Source: a virus
Strand: one strand, 5' to 3'
IMG/VR virus record: IMGVR_UViG_3300030061_000094
Location: 14,087 to 51,568 of that record
DNA length: 37,482 nt
The position numbers and the translations under genes are program-made. Below, one piece after another: positions 1 to 5,923 of this stretch (positions within the stretch are counted from its first letter, which is position 1; each line of letters starts with the position of its first letter). The notes beneath the pieces were generated by a model. That model saw only the letters and a program-made list of their open reading frames with translations. It did no database searches and was not told the origin of the DNA.

Positions 1-1
1 A

Positions 2-118
2 AAGCTGGATGACTTCTTTAAGAATAACTTTACTGCAGACAGTGGAATGTGGATACATAAGCATCCCGAAAAGACTAAGCTGAAATACTTGTATGACAAT
101 TATTATAAACCTCAATAA
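2..118 (+). CDS. C-terminal fragment of an unidentified phage protein
   Basis: An open frame enters from the left edge and stops at TAA 116-118, leaving 38 residues that end in DNYYKPQ. The fragment is rich in Lys, Asp and aromatic residues and reads like a soluble protein end. It has the same strand and tight spacing as the following gene, so it probably belongs to the same early operon. Too little is present to recognise a family. Confidence 0.55.
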   Translation, partial: KLDDFFKNNFTADSGMWIHKHPEKTKLKYLYDNYYKPQ

Positions 119-134
119 AAAGGACACCGTAAGG

Positions 135-338
135 ATGACTGTACAATCTGATTTTATCAAATGGGAAGAACAAGCAAAGCAATGCGATATTGCAGCATTG
201 CACTACATCATTAATGACTGCAGGGAAGCCCGTGACGCTATGCGTGGCTGGAACCCTGACAAAGAGGCATACTATACTGATCAGTACTGGACGTTCAGCG
301 ACGAACTAAGACGCCGCACAATGGCTGTGTGTGACTAA
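135..338 (+). CDS. Small hypothetical protein (67 aa)
   Basis: I do not recognise this gene. The frame is open from an upstream ATG at 93, but I chose the ATG at 135 because an AAAAAGGAC ribosome-binding site lies just before it at 117-124, and because 93 is inside the preceding gene. The product is small, soluble and rich in charged and aromatic residues (WEEQ, DQYWTF), with no membrane segment or metal-binding cysteines. It lies in the early + strand block, where such orphan genes often act on the host. Confidence 0.6.
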   Translation: MTVQSDFIKWEEQAKQCDIAALHYIINDCREARDAMRGWNPDKEAYYTDQYWTFSDELRRRTMAVCD

Positions 339-413
339 TATGCAACGCTATAGGATGGTTTGCAAAATGCTGTTGACTGTCCTAGCAATATCTGAAACAA
401 GACACTATAACTT

Positions 414-427
414 AAATTGATCAATTT
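414..427. promoter_or_regulatory. Perfect 14-bp palindrome before a small basic gene
   Basis: AAATTGA is followed directly by TCAATTT, a perfect inverted repeat with no spacer, ending one base before the ribosome-binding site of the gene at 442. Position and symmetry fit a dimeric repressor operator. The region 339-441 otherwise holds no gene. TATAAC at 406-411 could be a -10 element, but no good -35 lies at the right distance. Confidence 0.35.
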
Positions 428-441
428 GAAAGGATCACACC

Positions 442-669
442 ATGTTTATACTTTTTGCAACCAAGCCTCTTAATGATGGTACTAATGGTTTTCGCTTTAA
501 CTTTGCAGGTTTGAAAGGATTAACACGCAAGCGTAAGGTGGCGAGCCGTGGCTTTGCTATTACTAAAAAGGACTGCATGACAGCTATCCACTTAGGCAAG
601 CGTACCGTGTACATTGAACGCAAGCCTAATCGTCAGACTAAGCGTAAGCTTTGCCACTTTGCAGGTTAA
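442..669 (+). CDS. Small basic hypothetical protein (75 aa)
   Basis: The ATG is preceded by GAAAGGA (428-434), a good ribosome-binding site, and by a perfect 14-bp palindrome at 414-427. The protein is strongly basic, with Arg/Lys clusters such as TRKRKVASR and NRQTKRK, which suggests nucleic-acid binding. No known domain is visible. It is the first gene after a roughly 100-bp gap, so it may open a transcription unit. The overlapping minus-strand frame (435-623) is a shadow. Confidence 0.65.
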   Translation: MFILFATKPLNDGTNGFRFNFAGLKGLTRKRKVASRGFAITKKDCMTAIHLGKRTVYIERKPNRQTKRKLCHFAG

Positions 670-692
670 TGCGCTTTAAGACTTACTTTTAC

Positions 693-721
693 CCTAGCAT
701 AGTTTGGAGGGCTGTGCTAGG
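693..721 (+). promoter_or_regulatory. Hairpin carrying a Shine-Dalgarno sequence in its loop
   Basis: Bases 693-703 pair with 711-721 over 11 bp (a perfect CCTAGCA/TGCTAGG base plus four inner pairs, two of them G-U). The 7-nt loop is TTGGAGG, so the GGAGG ribosome-binding sequence is displayed in the loop. In-frame ATGs follow immediately at 722 and 725. The wobble pairs only work in + strand RNA. It may set access to the next gene, or be a processing site. Confidence 0.35.
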
Positions 722-766
722 ATGATGGTAAGTAATAAACGCAACACAAAACTGGAGACTGATACA

Positions 767-964
767 ATGCAAATAACTAATGAGCAATTCTTAGAACTAT
801 CCGCAGACATTGCAGGTGCATGGCTAGAAGATGCATACTTAGACGATATTTGGCAAGAAGATGACAACGGTGATGAGCGTTATACTGATGACGCACAAGA
901 CAGATTTAATGACATACTTGATACCGTACAAGATATGTTAAATGATTATGTGGAGGTACTATAA
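767..964 (+). CDS. Small acidic hypothetical protein (65 aa)
   Basis: The product is very acidic, with runs such as EDAYLDDIWQEDDNGDE, and has essentially no basic stretch. Small acidic phage proteins are sometimes DNA mimics or inhibitors of host enzymes, but nothing specific supports that here. I chose ATG 767 because GGAG (754-757) stands 9 nt before it. In-frame starts at 722 or 725, directly after the 693-721 hairpin, would add 15 or 14 residues and remain possible. The gene ends 1 bp before the next start. Confidence 0.6.
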   Translation: MQITNEQFLELSADIAGAWLEDAYLDDIWQEDDNGDERYTDDAQDRFNDILDTVQDMLNDYVEVL

Positions 965-965
965 G

Positions 966-1685
966 ATGACTAACCCTAATGTAGATAAGTATGTACTTAG
1001 CCTGTACGACTACACAGGTGAAGCCCTCAAGCCTTGGGCAGAGCAAGGCTATAGCTGCGTAGCGTTTGATATACAGCACGATGACAGCACCACTGACGTT
1101 TATCCTAGTGGTGGTAGCATCAAGTACGTACATGCTGACTTGCACGATTTCCAAACACACAGGCAAATCTTTATGAAGTACAATGGTAAGAATGTAGTGT
1201 TTGGCATGGCTTGGCCTGTGTGTACTGATATGGCTGTCAGTGGTGCGCCTCACTTTGCAGCCAAGCGTAAGGCTGACCCATTGTTTCAAGAAAAGGCTGC
1301 AAAACACGCTATGGATTGCTCTGACTTGTTTGATGATTTGGGTTGCCCATACATGATAGAAAACCCTGTGTCAGTTTTAGCTACACTGTGGCGCAAGCCT
1401 AACCACTCTTTCCATCCGTACCAGTACGGCAATTACATACACGATGATGAAGCTGACCACCCTGTTTGGCCTGACTACATTGCACCTAAAGATGCATACC
1501 CTAAGAAGACTTGCCTGTGGACAGGTAACGGCTTCCGTATGCCGTGGACTGATCCAGTAAAGCCAGAGCAAGGCCACAGTAGGCAACACCTCAAGCTTGG
1601 TGGCAAGTCTATGAAGACTAAAAACATTCGCAGTGCTACGCCTCGTGGCTTCGCTACAGCTATATATGAATTTAACGCAACATAA
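966..1685 (+). CDS. Diverged cytosine-C5 DNA methyltransferase-like protein
   Basis: This 239-residue protein has the layout of a C5-cytosine methyltransferase. A motif I-like glycine turn (YDYTG, residues 14-18) is followed by an acidic residue after strand 2 (AFDI, D35). A motif IV-like loop, WPVC (C86), lies where PC normally stands, and IENP (residues 131-134) matches the ENV motif. A KKTCLW segment near residue 182 is shared with a widespread family of phage proteins of this fold. Catalysis would need C86 and E132, but the Pro-Cys pair is replaced by Val-Cys, so activity is uncertain. GGAGG (952-956) supports ATG 966. Possible roles are self-methylation against restriction, or base modification. 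Confidence 0.6.
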   Translation: MTNPNVDKYVLSLYDYTGEALKPWAEQGYSCVAFDIQHDDSTTDVYPSGGSIKYVHADLHDFQTHRQIFMKYNGKNVVFGMAWPVCTDMAVSGAPHFAAKRKADPLFQEKAAKHAMDCSDLFDDLGCPYMIENPVSVLATLWRKPNHSFHPYQYGNYIHDDEADHPVWPDYIAPKDAYPKKTCLWTGNGFRMPWTDPVKPEQGHSRQHLKLGGKSMKTKNIRSATPRGFATAIYEFNAT

Positions 1686-1699
1686 GGAGACATACAGCA

Positions 1700-1834
1700 A
1701 TGGTACTGGATGAACAACAAAAGCTAGACATAGTACGTGAAGCTACGCCTAATGGTACGGCTTACTTTTACGAGGCAGCTATACTTGCCTTGCCTATGCC
1801 TGACGGTAAGCACTACATAACAAGGATGGACTAA
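1700..1834 (+). CDS. Small hypothetical protein (44 aa)
   Basis: A short frame starts at ATG 1700 behind AAGGAG (1684-1689) and ends at TAA 1832-1834, overlapping the next ATG by one base. The product is a small, mildly hydrophobic soluble protein (AILALPMPDGKH). I do not recognise a family. Gene-like spacing and ribosome-binding site on both sides are the reasons for calling it. Confidence 0.5.
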   Translation: MVLDEQQKLDIVREATPNGTAYFYEAAILALPMPDGKHYITRMD

Positions 1835-1983
1835 TGAGCATATGCGGTGAGATTGAGATTGCAGAGCACGAGATACACCAAGCGCAAGAGAAGATACGTG
1901 CTTTGCAAAAAGAGATTGATGAGCAAGCTAAGATAATTAGATTGGCCTATGAAAGAAAGACAATGCTAGAGGAGATAAAGTAA
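1834..1983 (+). CDS. Small coiled-coil protein (49 aa)
   Basis: The start ATG overlaps the preceding stop (TAATG), with AAGGA in front. The product is almost all predicted helix, with heptad-like spacing of hydrophobics and many Glu, Lys and Gln residues, ending in MLEEIK. It could form a helical hairpin or dimer. Its 3' end (1956-1983) lies inside the first copy of a 35-bp direct repeat that recurs at 2187-2221. Confidence 0.5.
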   Translation: MSICGEIEIAEHEIHQAQEKIRALQKEIDEQAKIIRLAYERKTMLEEIK

Positions 1984-1990
1984 AGTGCAA
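1956..1990 (+). repeat. Direct repeat, copy 1 (translation-start module)
   Basis: These 35 bp are identical to 2187-2221, and the likeness continues with mismatches for about 10 bp. The module contains the end of one reading frame (MLEEIK stop), the GAGGAG ribosome-binding sequence and the GTG start of the next gene. Confidence 0.85.
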
Positions 1991-2131
1991 GCAGGAACCA
2001 GAGAACAAACACTAGGCAACAAGTTAAAGTTTAAATTAGAGTTTATGATGACAATGCTTTTGTCCGATAGACGCGACGAAGCTGCGAAGATGTACGACCA
2101 ATTGATCGAAGAGTTCGACAAGCTTAAATAA
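1985..2131 (+). CDS. Small hypothetical protein (48 aa), GTG start
   Basis: The frame starts at GTG 1985, one base after the previous stop, behind GAGGAG (1970-1975), and ends at TAA 2131. The product is helical and charged, with a Met-rich hydrophobic middle (FMMTMLL) and a C-terminus reading YDQLIEEFDKLK. I do not recognise it. Its first residues (VQAGT) resemble those of the GTG-started gene at 2216 (VQPGT), because both starts lie in the duplicated module. Confidence 0.5.
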   Translation: MQAGTREQTLGNKLKFKLEFMMTMLLSDRRDEAAKMYDQLIEEFDKLK

Positions 2132-2140
2132 ATACTTGTT

Positions 2141-2169
2141 CTTTGGTTGTGGACAGTCTACAATCAAGG
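2141..2169 (+). promoter_or_regulatory. Strong 13-bp RNA hairpin in an intergenic region
   Basis: Bases 2141-2153 can pair with 2157-2169 over 13 bp with a 3-nt loop. Three of the pairs are G-U and therefore form only in + strand RNA. No T-run follows, so it does not look like a terminator. It could be an RNase III-type processing site or a translational control element ahead of the second copy of the start module. The same stretch also reads as a weak promoter (TTGTTC, 17 bp, TACAAT). Confidence 0.4.
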
Positions 2170-2186
2170 CACGTTAACCAGAAAGG

Positions 2187-2221
2187 AAAGACAATGCTAG
2201 AGGAGATAAAGTAAAGTGCAA
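2187..2221 (+). repeat. Direct repeat, copy 2 (translation-start module)
   Basis: Identical over 35 bp to 1956-1990. This copy leaves a seven-codon mini-frame (ATG 2193 to TAA) that repeats the C-terminal residues of the coiled-coil gene, followed by GAGGAG and the GTG start at 2216. It looks like a partial duplication that supplied a ready-made start to the downstream gene. Confidence 0.85.
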
Positions 2222-2338
2222 CCGGGAACCCAAGTAATTATACCGTTCTTAGTGGCCTACGTGTTAGGCTTCATATACTACATAGTAAAAGGCTTTCGTG
2301 ATGCAAAGGTACGCACTAAAGATACTGATAGCAATTAG
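2216..2338 (+). CDS. Small single-span membrane protein (40 aa), GTG start
   Basis: The frame starts at GTG 2216 inside the duplicated start module and ends at TAG 2338. Residues 7-24 (VIIPFLVAYVLGFIYYIV) form a clear membrane span, followed by a basic, charged tail. It overlaps the next gene by 38 bp in another frame. Such micro-proteins in phage early regions may act at the host membrane, but there is no specific evidence here. Confidence 0.55.
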   Translation: MQPGTQVIIPFLVAYVLGFIYYIVKGFRDAKVRTKDTDSN

Positions 2339-2510
2339 CGTACTGATTAACGTAGCACTGGGTGGCAGCAATAACCAAACGCTGTCAGCCAGAAACTACG
2401 AGTGGAAACGTAAAGGTAAACTTAACATAGTGCGTTTGATAGATGCACTAATAGGTGAGGATCATTGTAGAGTATGTTGGATTGCATGGAAAAGAAGAAG
2501 AAACTGGTGA
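2301..2510 (+). CDS. Conserved small phage protein with GGxxNQTxSAR-type motif
   Basis: This 69-residue product begins with a basic, hydrophobic helix (LKILIAISVLINVALGG), followed by SNNQTLSARNYEWKRKGK and a C-terminal CRVCWIAWKRRRNW segment. From memory, a Gly-Gly turn, Asn-Gln-Thr and Ser-Ala-Arg after a hydrophobic helix recur in small proteins of many tailed phages, with no known function. The first helix could be a signal anchor. An in-frame GTG at 2298 directly precedes the ATG. The 3' end overlaps the integrase gene by 37 bp. Confidence 0.6.
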   Translation: MQRYALKILIAISVLINVALGGSNNQTLSARNYEWKRKGKLNIVRLIDALIGEDHCRVCWIAWKRRRNW

Positions 2511-3394
2511 AGCCTAAGAACGTACAGCAATTAGTGTATCGATATCTAAAGTCAGATGCTTTCCGTAAGCTAGGTAGTGCCTCGCAGAGTGACTACTGTG
2601 ATTGCCTGAGTATAATTGAGGATGGCTCTGGGCATCTTAGTCTTAAAAGTTTGAGTGTACCTACTATGCAGATGCACTACGATTGTTGGATTAAACGTGG
2701 CATATTCAGAGCTAATAAGATAGCTGCGATTATGTCTATACTTTTAAATTGGGGTATCAAGAATGAGATATCAGTGTTTAACCCTATGCGATATATAGAT
2801 AAGACACCTAACCCAAAGCGTAAGGTTACATGGGAGCCAGAGCAAGTAAGCCAGTTTTTATCTACAGCGTACAGCGAGTGGAAGTGGCGTAGCATTGGCT
2901 TGATTGTACAGATGGCTTACGAGTGGGGCCAACGTGTAGGTGATATGCGTATGCTTACTTGGGCAGCTATAGACTTTGACAAAAAGAGATGCAACCTAGA
3001 GCAAAGCAAAAGAGGCGAGTCCGTACACCTACCTATCAATGATGGCTTTATGCATGTGCTCAAGCAACAGCACGACACTTTCGGCTTTCAAGTATTGGTG
3101 GCTCCACAGATGCAGCCTAGTGATGGTGCTTACAAGCCCTACAGTAAAGAGATGCTACACGTATACGTCAATGCTGTACTAGAGGAAGCAGGACTACCAA
3201 GCTACCTGACAGCTATGGATATGCGCCGTACTGCTATCACTGAGATGGTTGAGGCAGGTGTAGATATAACGCAGATCAAACAAGTGTCTGGTCACACTAA
3301 CATCAACAGCCTGACGCCTTACATCAAGCATACCTACACTGGTGCATCGGAAGCACTAGCCCAGCGCAGTGCATTTAAACAGGAGAAGGAGTGA
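2474..3394 (+). CDS. int: Tyrosine recombinase / phage integrase
   Basis: This 306-residue protein has an N-terminal SAM-like core-binding domain (about residues 15-115) and a C-terminal catalytic domain. Catalytic residues line up as R154 (GQRVGD), K179 (SKRG), R251 in MDMRRT, H274 (VSGHTN) and nucleophile Y283 (TPYIKH). The first position of the usual HxxR box is Met (M248) instead of His, a substitution seen in some active members. It should integrate the phage genome by site-specific recombination. A second in-frame ATG at 2486 is possible. No tRNA-like attachment sequence was recognised nearby. The stop overlaps the HNH start. Confidence 0.9.
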   Translation: MLDCMEKKKKLVKPKNVQQLVYRYLKSDAFRKLGSASQSDYCDCLSIIEDGSGHLSLKSLSVPTMQMHYDCWIKRGIFRANKIAAIMSILLNWGIKNEISVFNPMRYIDKTPNPKRKVTWEPEQVSQFLSTAYSEWKWRSIGLIVQMAYEWGQRVGDMRMLTWAAIDFDKKRCNLEQSKRGESVHLPINDGFMHVLKQQHDTFGFQVLVAPQMQPSDGAYKPYSKEMLHVYVNAVLEEAGLPSYLTAMDMRRTAITEMVEAGVDITQIKQVSGHTNINSLTPYIKHTYTGASEALAQRSAFKQEKE

Positions 3395-4026
3395 TGACAC
3401 GCAATTATAAGGAGCATGATAGAGCTTACAAAAAGGCTTACTATCAAGCTAACAAAGATAAGATAGCTGTTACACAGAAAGCTTACTATCAAGCTAACAA
3501 AGATAAGATAGCTGTTAAAAAGAAGGTTAAGAGTGCTGCTTACTATCAGGCTAACAAAGAGAAGATAGCTGTTAGACAGAAAGCCTACAGAGAGGCTAAC
3601 AAAGAGAAGTTACTAGCCTACAGAGAGGCTAACAAAGAGAGGATACTAGCTAACAAGAATGCTTGGGTAAAGGCTAACAAAGAGAGGGTAGTTGCTTACT
3701 ATCAAGATAACAAAGAGAAGTTTTTCGCACGTAATGCTAAACGCAGAGCAGCAAAACGAAAACAGATACCTATAAAAGTGCGTGATTGTCCTATAGAAAA
3801 GAATCGTGTAAACCAAATATATAAACTGAGTGACATGTTTACTAAAGCAACAGGTGTGCAGCATCACGTCGATCATATGTGGCCTCTTAGCAAGAAAGGC
3901 CCACATTGGAGTGGGAACTTACAAATAATTACTGCTACAGAAAACCAAAGAAAAAGTGCAAAGTTAAATAAAAATATTAAAGCAACAGTACGAGAGATGC
4001 TAAAGGATATAAAAGATGCTTATTGA
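3394..4026 (+). CDS. HNH endonuclease with expanded N-terminal repeats
   Basis: The C-terminal third carries an HNH fold: HHVDH (residues 157-161), N175 in GNLQ, and N184 two residues before a basic pair. Residues 15-111 are a chain of near-identical units of the type AYYQANKEKIAV, which should form a long basic helix. Units of this kind occur in many phage HNH proteins, often free-standing homing nucleases, and may contact DNA. The ATG overlaps the integrase stop (ATGA) behind AGGAG. It may be a mobile gene inserted between integrase and primase. It would cut double-stranded DNA, target unknown. Confidence 0.85.
   Translation: MTRNYKEHDRAYKKAYYQANKDKIAVTQKAYYQANKDKIAVKKKVKSAAYYQANKEKIAVRQKAYREANKEKLLAYREANKERILANKNAWVKANKERVVAYYQDNKEKFFARNAKRRAAKRKQIPIKVRDCPIEKNRVNQIYKLSDMFTKATGVQHHVDHMWPLSKKGPHWSGNLQIITATENQRKSAKLNKNIKATVREMLKDIKDAY
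3436..3726 (+). repeat. Tandem repeats inside the HNH gene
   Basis: Units of 45 bp, later 33-45 bp, begin at 3436, 3481, 3538, 3583 and 3616 and decay towards the 3' end. The first two share 37 identical bases (3436-3472 and 3481-3517). They encode the AYYQANK-type units. Near identity at the DNA level for the first copies points to recent expansion. Confidence 0.85.
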
Positions 4027-4906
4027 TATGGACAAACTAGACATAGCTGAAGGTGCTAACATCAGGAGCGACTGCCCTAGATGTGGCGGTAAGAATACTT
4101 TTACTGCTACCAAGCGTGACGGTAAGATAATCTACAACTGCTACAAACTATCTTGTGATGCCAAAGGTAAAGTTAGCTATGGCATGACAGCAGAAGAGAT
4201 GAGTAGCTACTTTGTTAAGCCTCTTATAGAAACTGGAAATGTTAACAAGAGGGCAGAACCTTTCGTTTATCCAGAACATATAGCTAACCCTGTAAACAAC
4301 AGATACATAAACAGATTTCGTATGAGATGGCAGGGTATATATGCAGAAACATTACGAGGTGTAGAGTTACTGTACGACATTAAAGATAAACGTGCAGTGT
4401 TTCCTATCTATCACAACGGTGTGCTCGTAGATGCAATAGGCCGTGAGCTAGATGGCGCTAAACCTAAATGGCTGCGCTATGGTAAGGCTGCTGAGTACGC
4501 TAGGTATTCCTACGGTACAGCTAATGGTGTATTCATATTAGTGGAGGATGTTATTAGTGCTATCACTGTGGCTAAAGTATGGCCCGGTGTAACAGGTTTC
4601 GCACTACTAGGCACTAACTTAACTGATGCACACAAAGAGTGCTTGAGTGACGATGCTAAGTATGTTATCGTTGGACTTGATCCTGATGCTATGCGTAAGA
4701 CTTTAGTTATGCGCAAAGAGATAGAGGCTTGGTGTGACATACCTACCAGAGCTATCAGGTTACGTGATGATATTAAGTATCAAGATGATGAAGATATAAA
4801 CTTCTTGGGGAGGTGGATTGATGAGGCAAAGAGGCACAACAAACAAGAGCAACCCAATGGCGAAGGATTTACGACAACCCAAGTACAAACCACAGGTGAT
4901 ACCTGA
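4016..4906 (+). CDS. DNA primase (zinc-binding and TOPRIM domains)
   Basis: This 296-residue protein matches the primase half of T7 gp4. A zinc ribbon at residues 20-47 has C20, C23, C42 and C47. The TOPRIM core contains VEDVISA (E177, D178) and GLDPDA (D222, D224), which bind the metal for primer synthesis. It lacks a helicase domain, which is encoded separately at 7058. It should make RNA primers for the lagging strand. AAAGGA (4000-4005) supports ATG 4016, which overlaps the HNH stop. Its last 86 bp also encode the start of the Lys-rich gene at 4821 in another frame. Confidence 0.9.
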   Translation: MLIDMDKLDIAEGANIRSDCPRCGGKNTFTATKRDGKIIYNCYKLSCDAKGKVSYGMTAEEMSSYFVKPLIETGNVNKRAEPFVYPEHIANPVNNRYINRFRMRWQGIYAETLRGVELLYDIKDKRAVFPIYHNGVLVDAIGRELDGAKPKWLRYGKAAEYARYSYGTANGVFILVEDVISAITVAKVWPGVTGFALLGTNLTDAHKECLSDDAKYVIVGLDPDAMRKTLVMRKEIEAWCDIPTRAIRLRDDIKYQDDEDINFLGRWIDEAKRHNKQEQPNGEGFTTTQVQTTGDT

Positions 4907-4967
4907 TAAGAAGAAACCTAAACCAGTGCGTAAGCACAAACATAAAAAGACTGAGATATGCAGTTAA
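4821..4967 (+). CDS. Lys-rich small protein overlapping primase and endonuclease VII genes
   Basis: This 48-residue frame starts at ATG 4821, 7 nt behind an excellent ribosome-binding site GGGGAGG (4807-4813). It runs through the last 86 bp of the primase gene and 10 bp into the endonuclease VII gene. The product is extremely basic (KKKPKPVRKHKHKK) and contains NPMAKDLRQPKY. Small basic phage proteins with an NP-x-AK, then LR-x-P-x-(Y/F) pattern are familiar, though of unknown function. Nucleic-acid binding is likely from charge alone. Confidence 0.65.
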   Translation: MRQRGTTNKSNPMAKDLRQPKYKPQVIPDKKKPKPVRKHKHKKTEICS

Positions 4968-5362
4968 ATCTTTTTCAGGAACTACCAGAACAGTGTGATA
5001 AAAGAGATGAAGATAATAGTAGAAAATGCAGGGTTTGTAATGCTACAAAACACATTACTAAGTTTCAAATATCGTCATATAAAAAAGGAGATAGACCAAC
5101 ATATAAGTATACTTGTCAGAGGTGTAGTTATAAACTTGCAAAAGAAAGAGATGAACTTAGAAAAAAACATGGACCACCTGCTGATTCATGTGCCTGTTGT
5201 GGAGAATACACCCAGACTAAACTAGATCATTGCCACAAAACTAAAAAGTTTAGAGGTTGGCTGTGTGATTTTTGCAACAGAGGCATAGGCTTACTAGGTG
5301 ACAACAAGGAAGGAGTAAAGATGGCTATTAAATATTTGGAGGGTACAGATGGACATTCGTGA
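4958..5362 (+). CDS. Recombination endonuclease VII family nuclease
   Basis: Residues 78-107 hold the endonuclease VII signature: zinc ligands C78/C81 and C103/C106, catalytic LDHCH (D90, H91, H93) and N107 in CDFCNRGIG. An extra Cys pair set (C24/C27 and C53/C56) forms a probable second zinc ribbon at the N-terminus. The T4 enzyme cuts Holliday junctions and branched DNA before packaging. At 134 residues this is slightly shorter than T4 gp49. It is the first of two junction-resolving nucleases in this genome. The start overlaps the Lys-rich gene and the end overlaps the next gene by 14 bp. Confidence 0.88.
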   Translation: MQLNLFQELPEQCDKRDEDNSRKCRVCNATKHITKFQISSYKKGDRPTYKYTCQRCSYKLAKERDELRKKHGPPADSCACCGEYTQTKLDHCHKTKKFRGWLCDFCNRGIGLLGDNKEGVKMAIKYLEGTDGHS

Positions 5363-5600
5363 GAAGCAACTCACTAAAGAAATATATCGCATGATAGGCT
5401 CACTGAAGAAGGTGTTCAGTGATAAGGGTAAGCGTAAGCAGCTAGAAGAGGAGGTTGCTTACAAGCAAAAGGAACTACAAGATCACATGGGTGTGAAGAC
5501 CTTTATCAGACCCATGAATAACATGGAACGTAAAGCAGCTAAGGAGAGGCGCAAGAAGAACAGTAAGTGGTCCGGTGATGGAGGGGAGTTGTATGAGTAG
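5349..5600 (+). CDS. Small basic coiled-coil protein (83 aa)
   Basis: ATG 5349 lies behind GGAGGG (5339-5344), inside the end of the endonuclease gene. The product is a long, charged helix (KQLEEEVAYKQKELQDH) followed by a basic tail (RKAAKERRKKNSK). I see no known family. Its overlap at both ends shows that it is translationally coupled in the replication operon. Confidence 0.6.
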   Translation: MDIREKQLTKEIYRMIGSLKKVFSDKGKRKQLEEEVAYKQKELQDHMGVKTFIRPMNNMERKAAKERRKKNSKWSGDGGELYE

Positions 5601-5736
5601 CGACAATCAATATCACATTAAGGGATGGTTCTCTGCTTTTCTAATCTGTACGTTTATGATACTAGGAGTGCCAGTAATTATTAATCTTATCTATTGGCCT
5701 GAGATAGGTGTATGGACTATTACCAATGACCCCTAG
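5593..5736 (+). CDS. Small single-span membrane protein (47 aa)
   Basis: ATG 5593 overlaps the end of the preceding gene and follows GGAGGGGAG (5580-5588), a very strong ribosome-binding site. Residues 12-34 form a membrane span, including FLICTFMILGVPVIINLIYW, with short polar ends. It is too short for standard gene callers. It is the first of three consecutive membrane or exported proteins (5593-6252). Confidence 0.6.
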   Translation: MSSDNQYHIKGWFSAFLICTFMILGVPVIINLIYWPEIGVWTITNDP

Positions 5737-5923
5737 AGAAGCAGCGCAGATAGAAGCAGAGGTTACGTACATAAAATTCTTACAGTGGTGTAAGAAAGCC
5801 ACGTATATAATCATAGGTACACTACTCCTTCTTGTGTCCTGTAACTTTGGGGTTGATGATAAGAAATACCCAAACTACAACGGTGAGGTCTATGCACCTA
5901 TGAATATAGGAGAAAAGAAATGA
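5726..5923 (+). CDS. Small membrane-anchored protein (65 aa)
   Basis: The product has a cytoplasmic helix of about 28 residues, then a hydrophobic span (YIIIGTLLLLVSC) and a polar tail (NFGVDDKKYPNYNGE). The LLVSC end resembles a lipobox, but the long polar N-terminus argues for an ordinary membrane anchor. The start is uncertain: an in-frame GTG at 5708 gives 71 residues, and neither start has a strong ribosome-binding site. The gene overlaps its neighbours on both sides by a few bases. Confidence 0.5.
   Translation: MTPREAAQIEAEVTYIKFLQWCKKATYIIIGTLLLLVSCNFGVDDKKYPNYNGEVYAPMNIGEKK

Noticed and set aside
345-386. Bulged stem GCTA-TA-GGAT with GTCCTAGC in the 339-441 gap
   Set aside because: It has a bulge, a long loop and no T-run, so it may be chance.
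906-1307. - strand frame of 133 residues opposite the methyltransferase-like gene
   Set aside because: The opposite strand has a recognisable protein, and this frame has no family pattern.
2136-2164. Promoter-like TTGTTC, 17 bp, TACAAT
   Set aside because: The -35 matches only three of six bases, and the same bases form a strong RNA hairpin, which explains them better.
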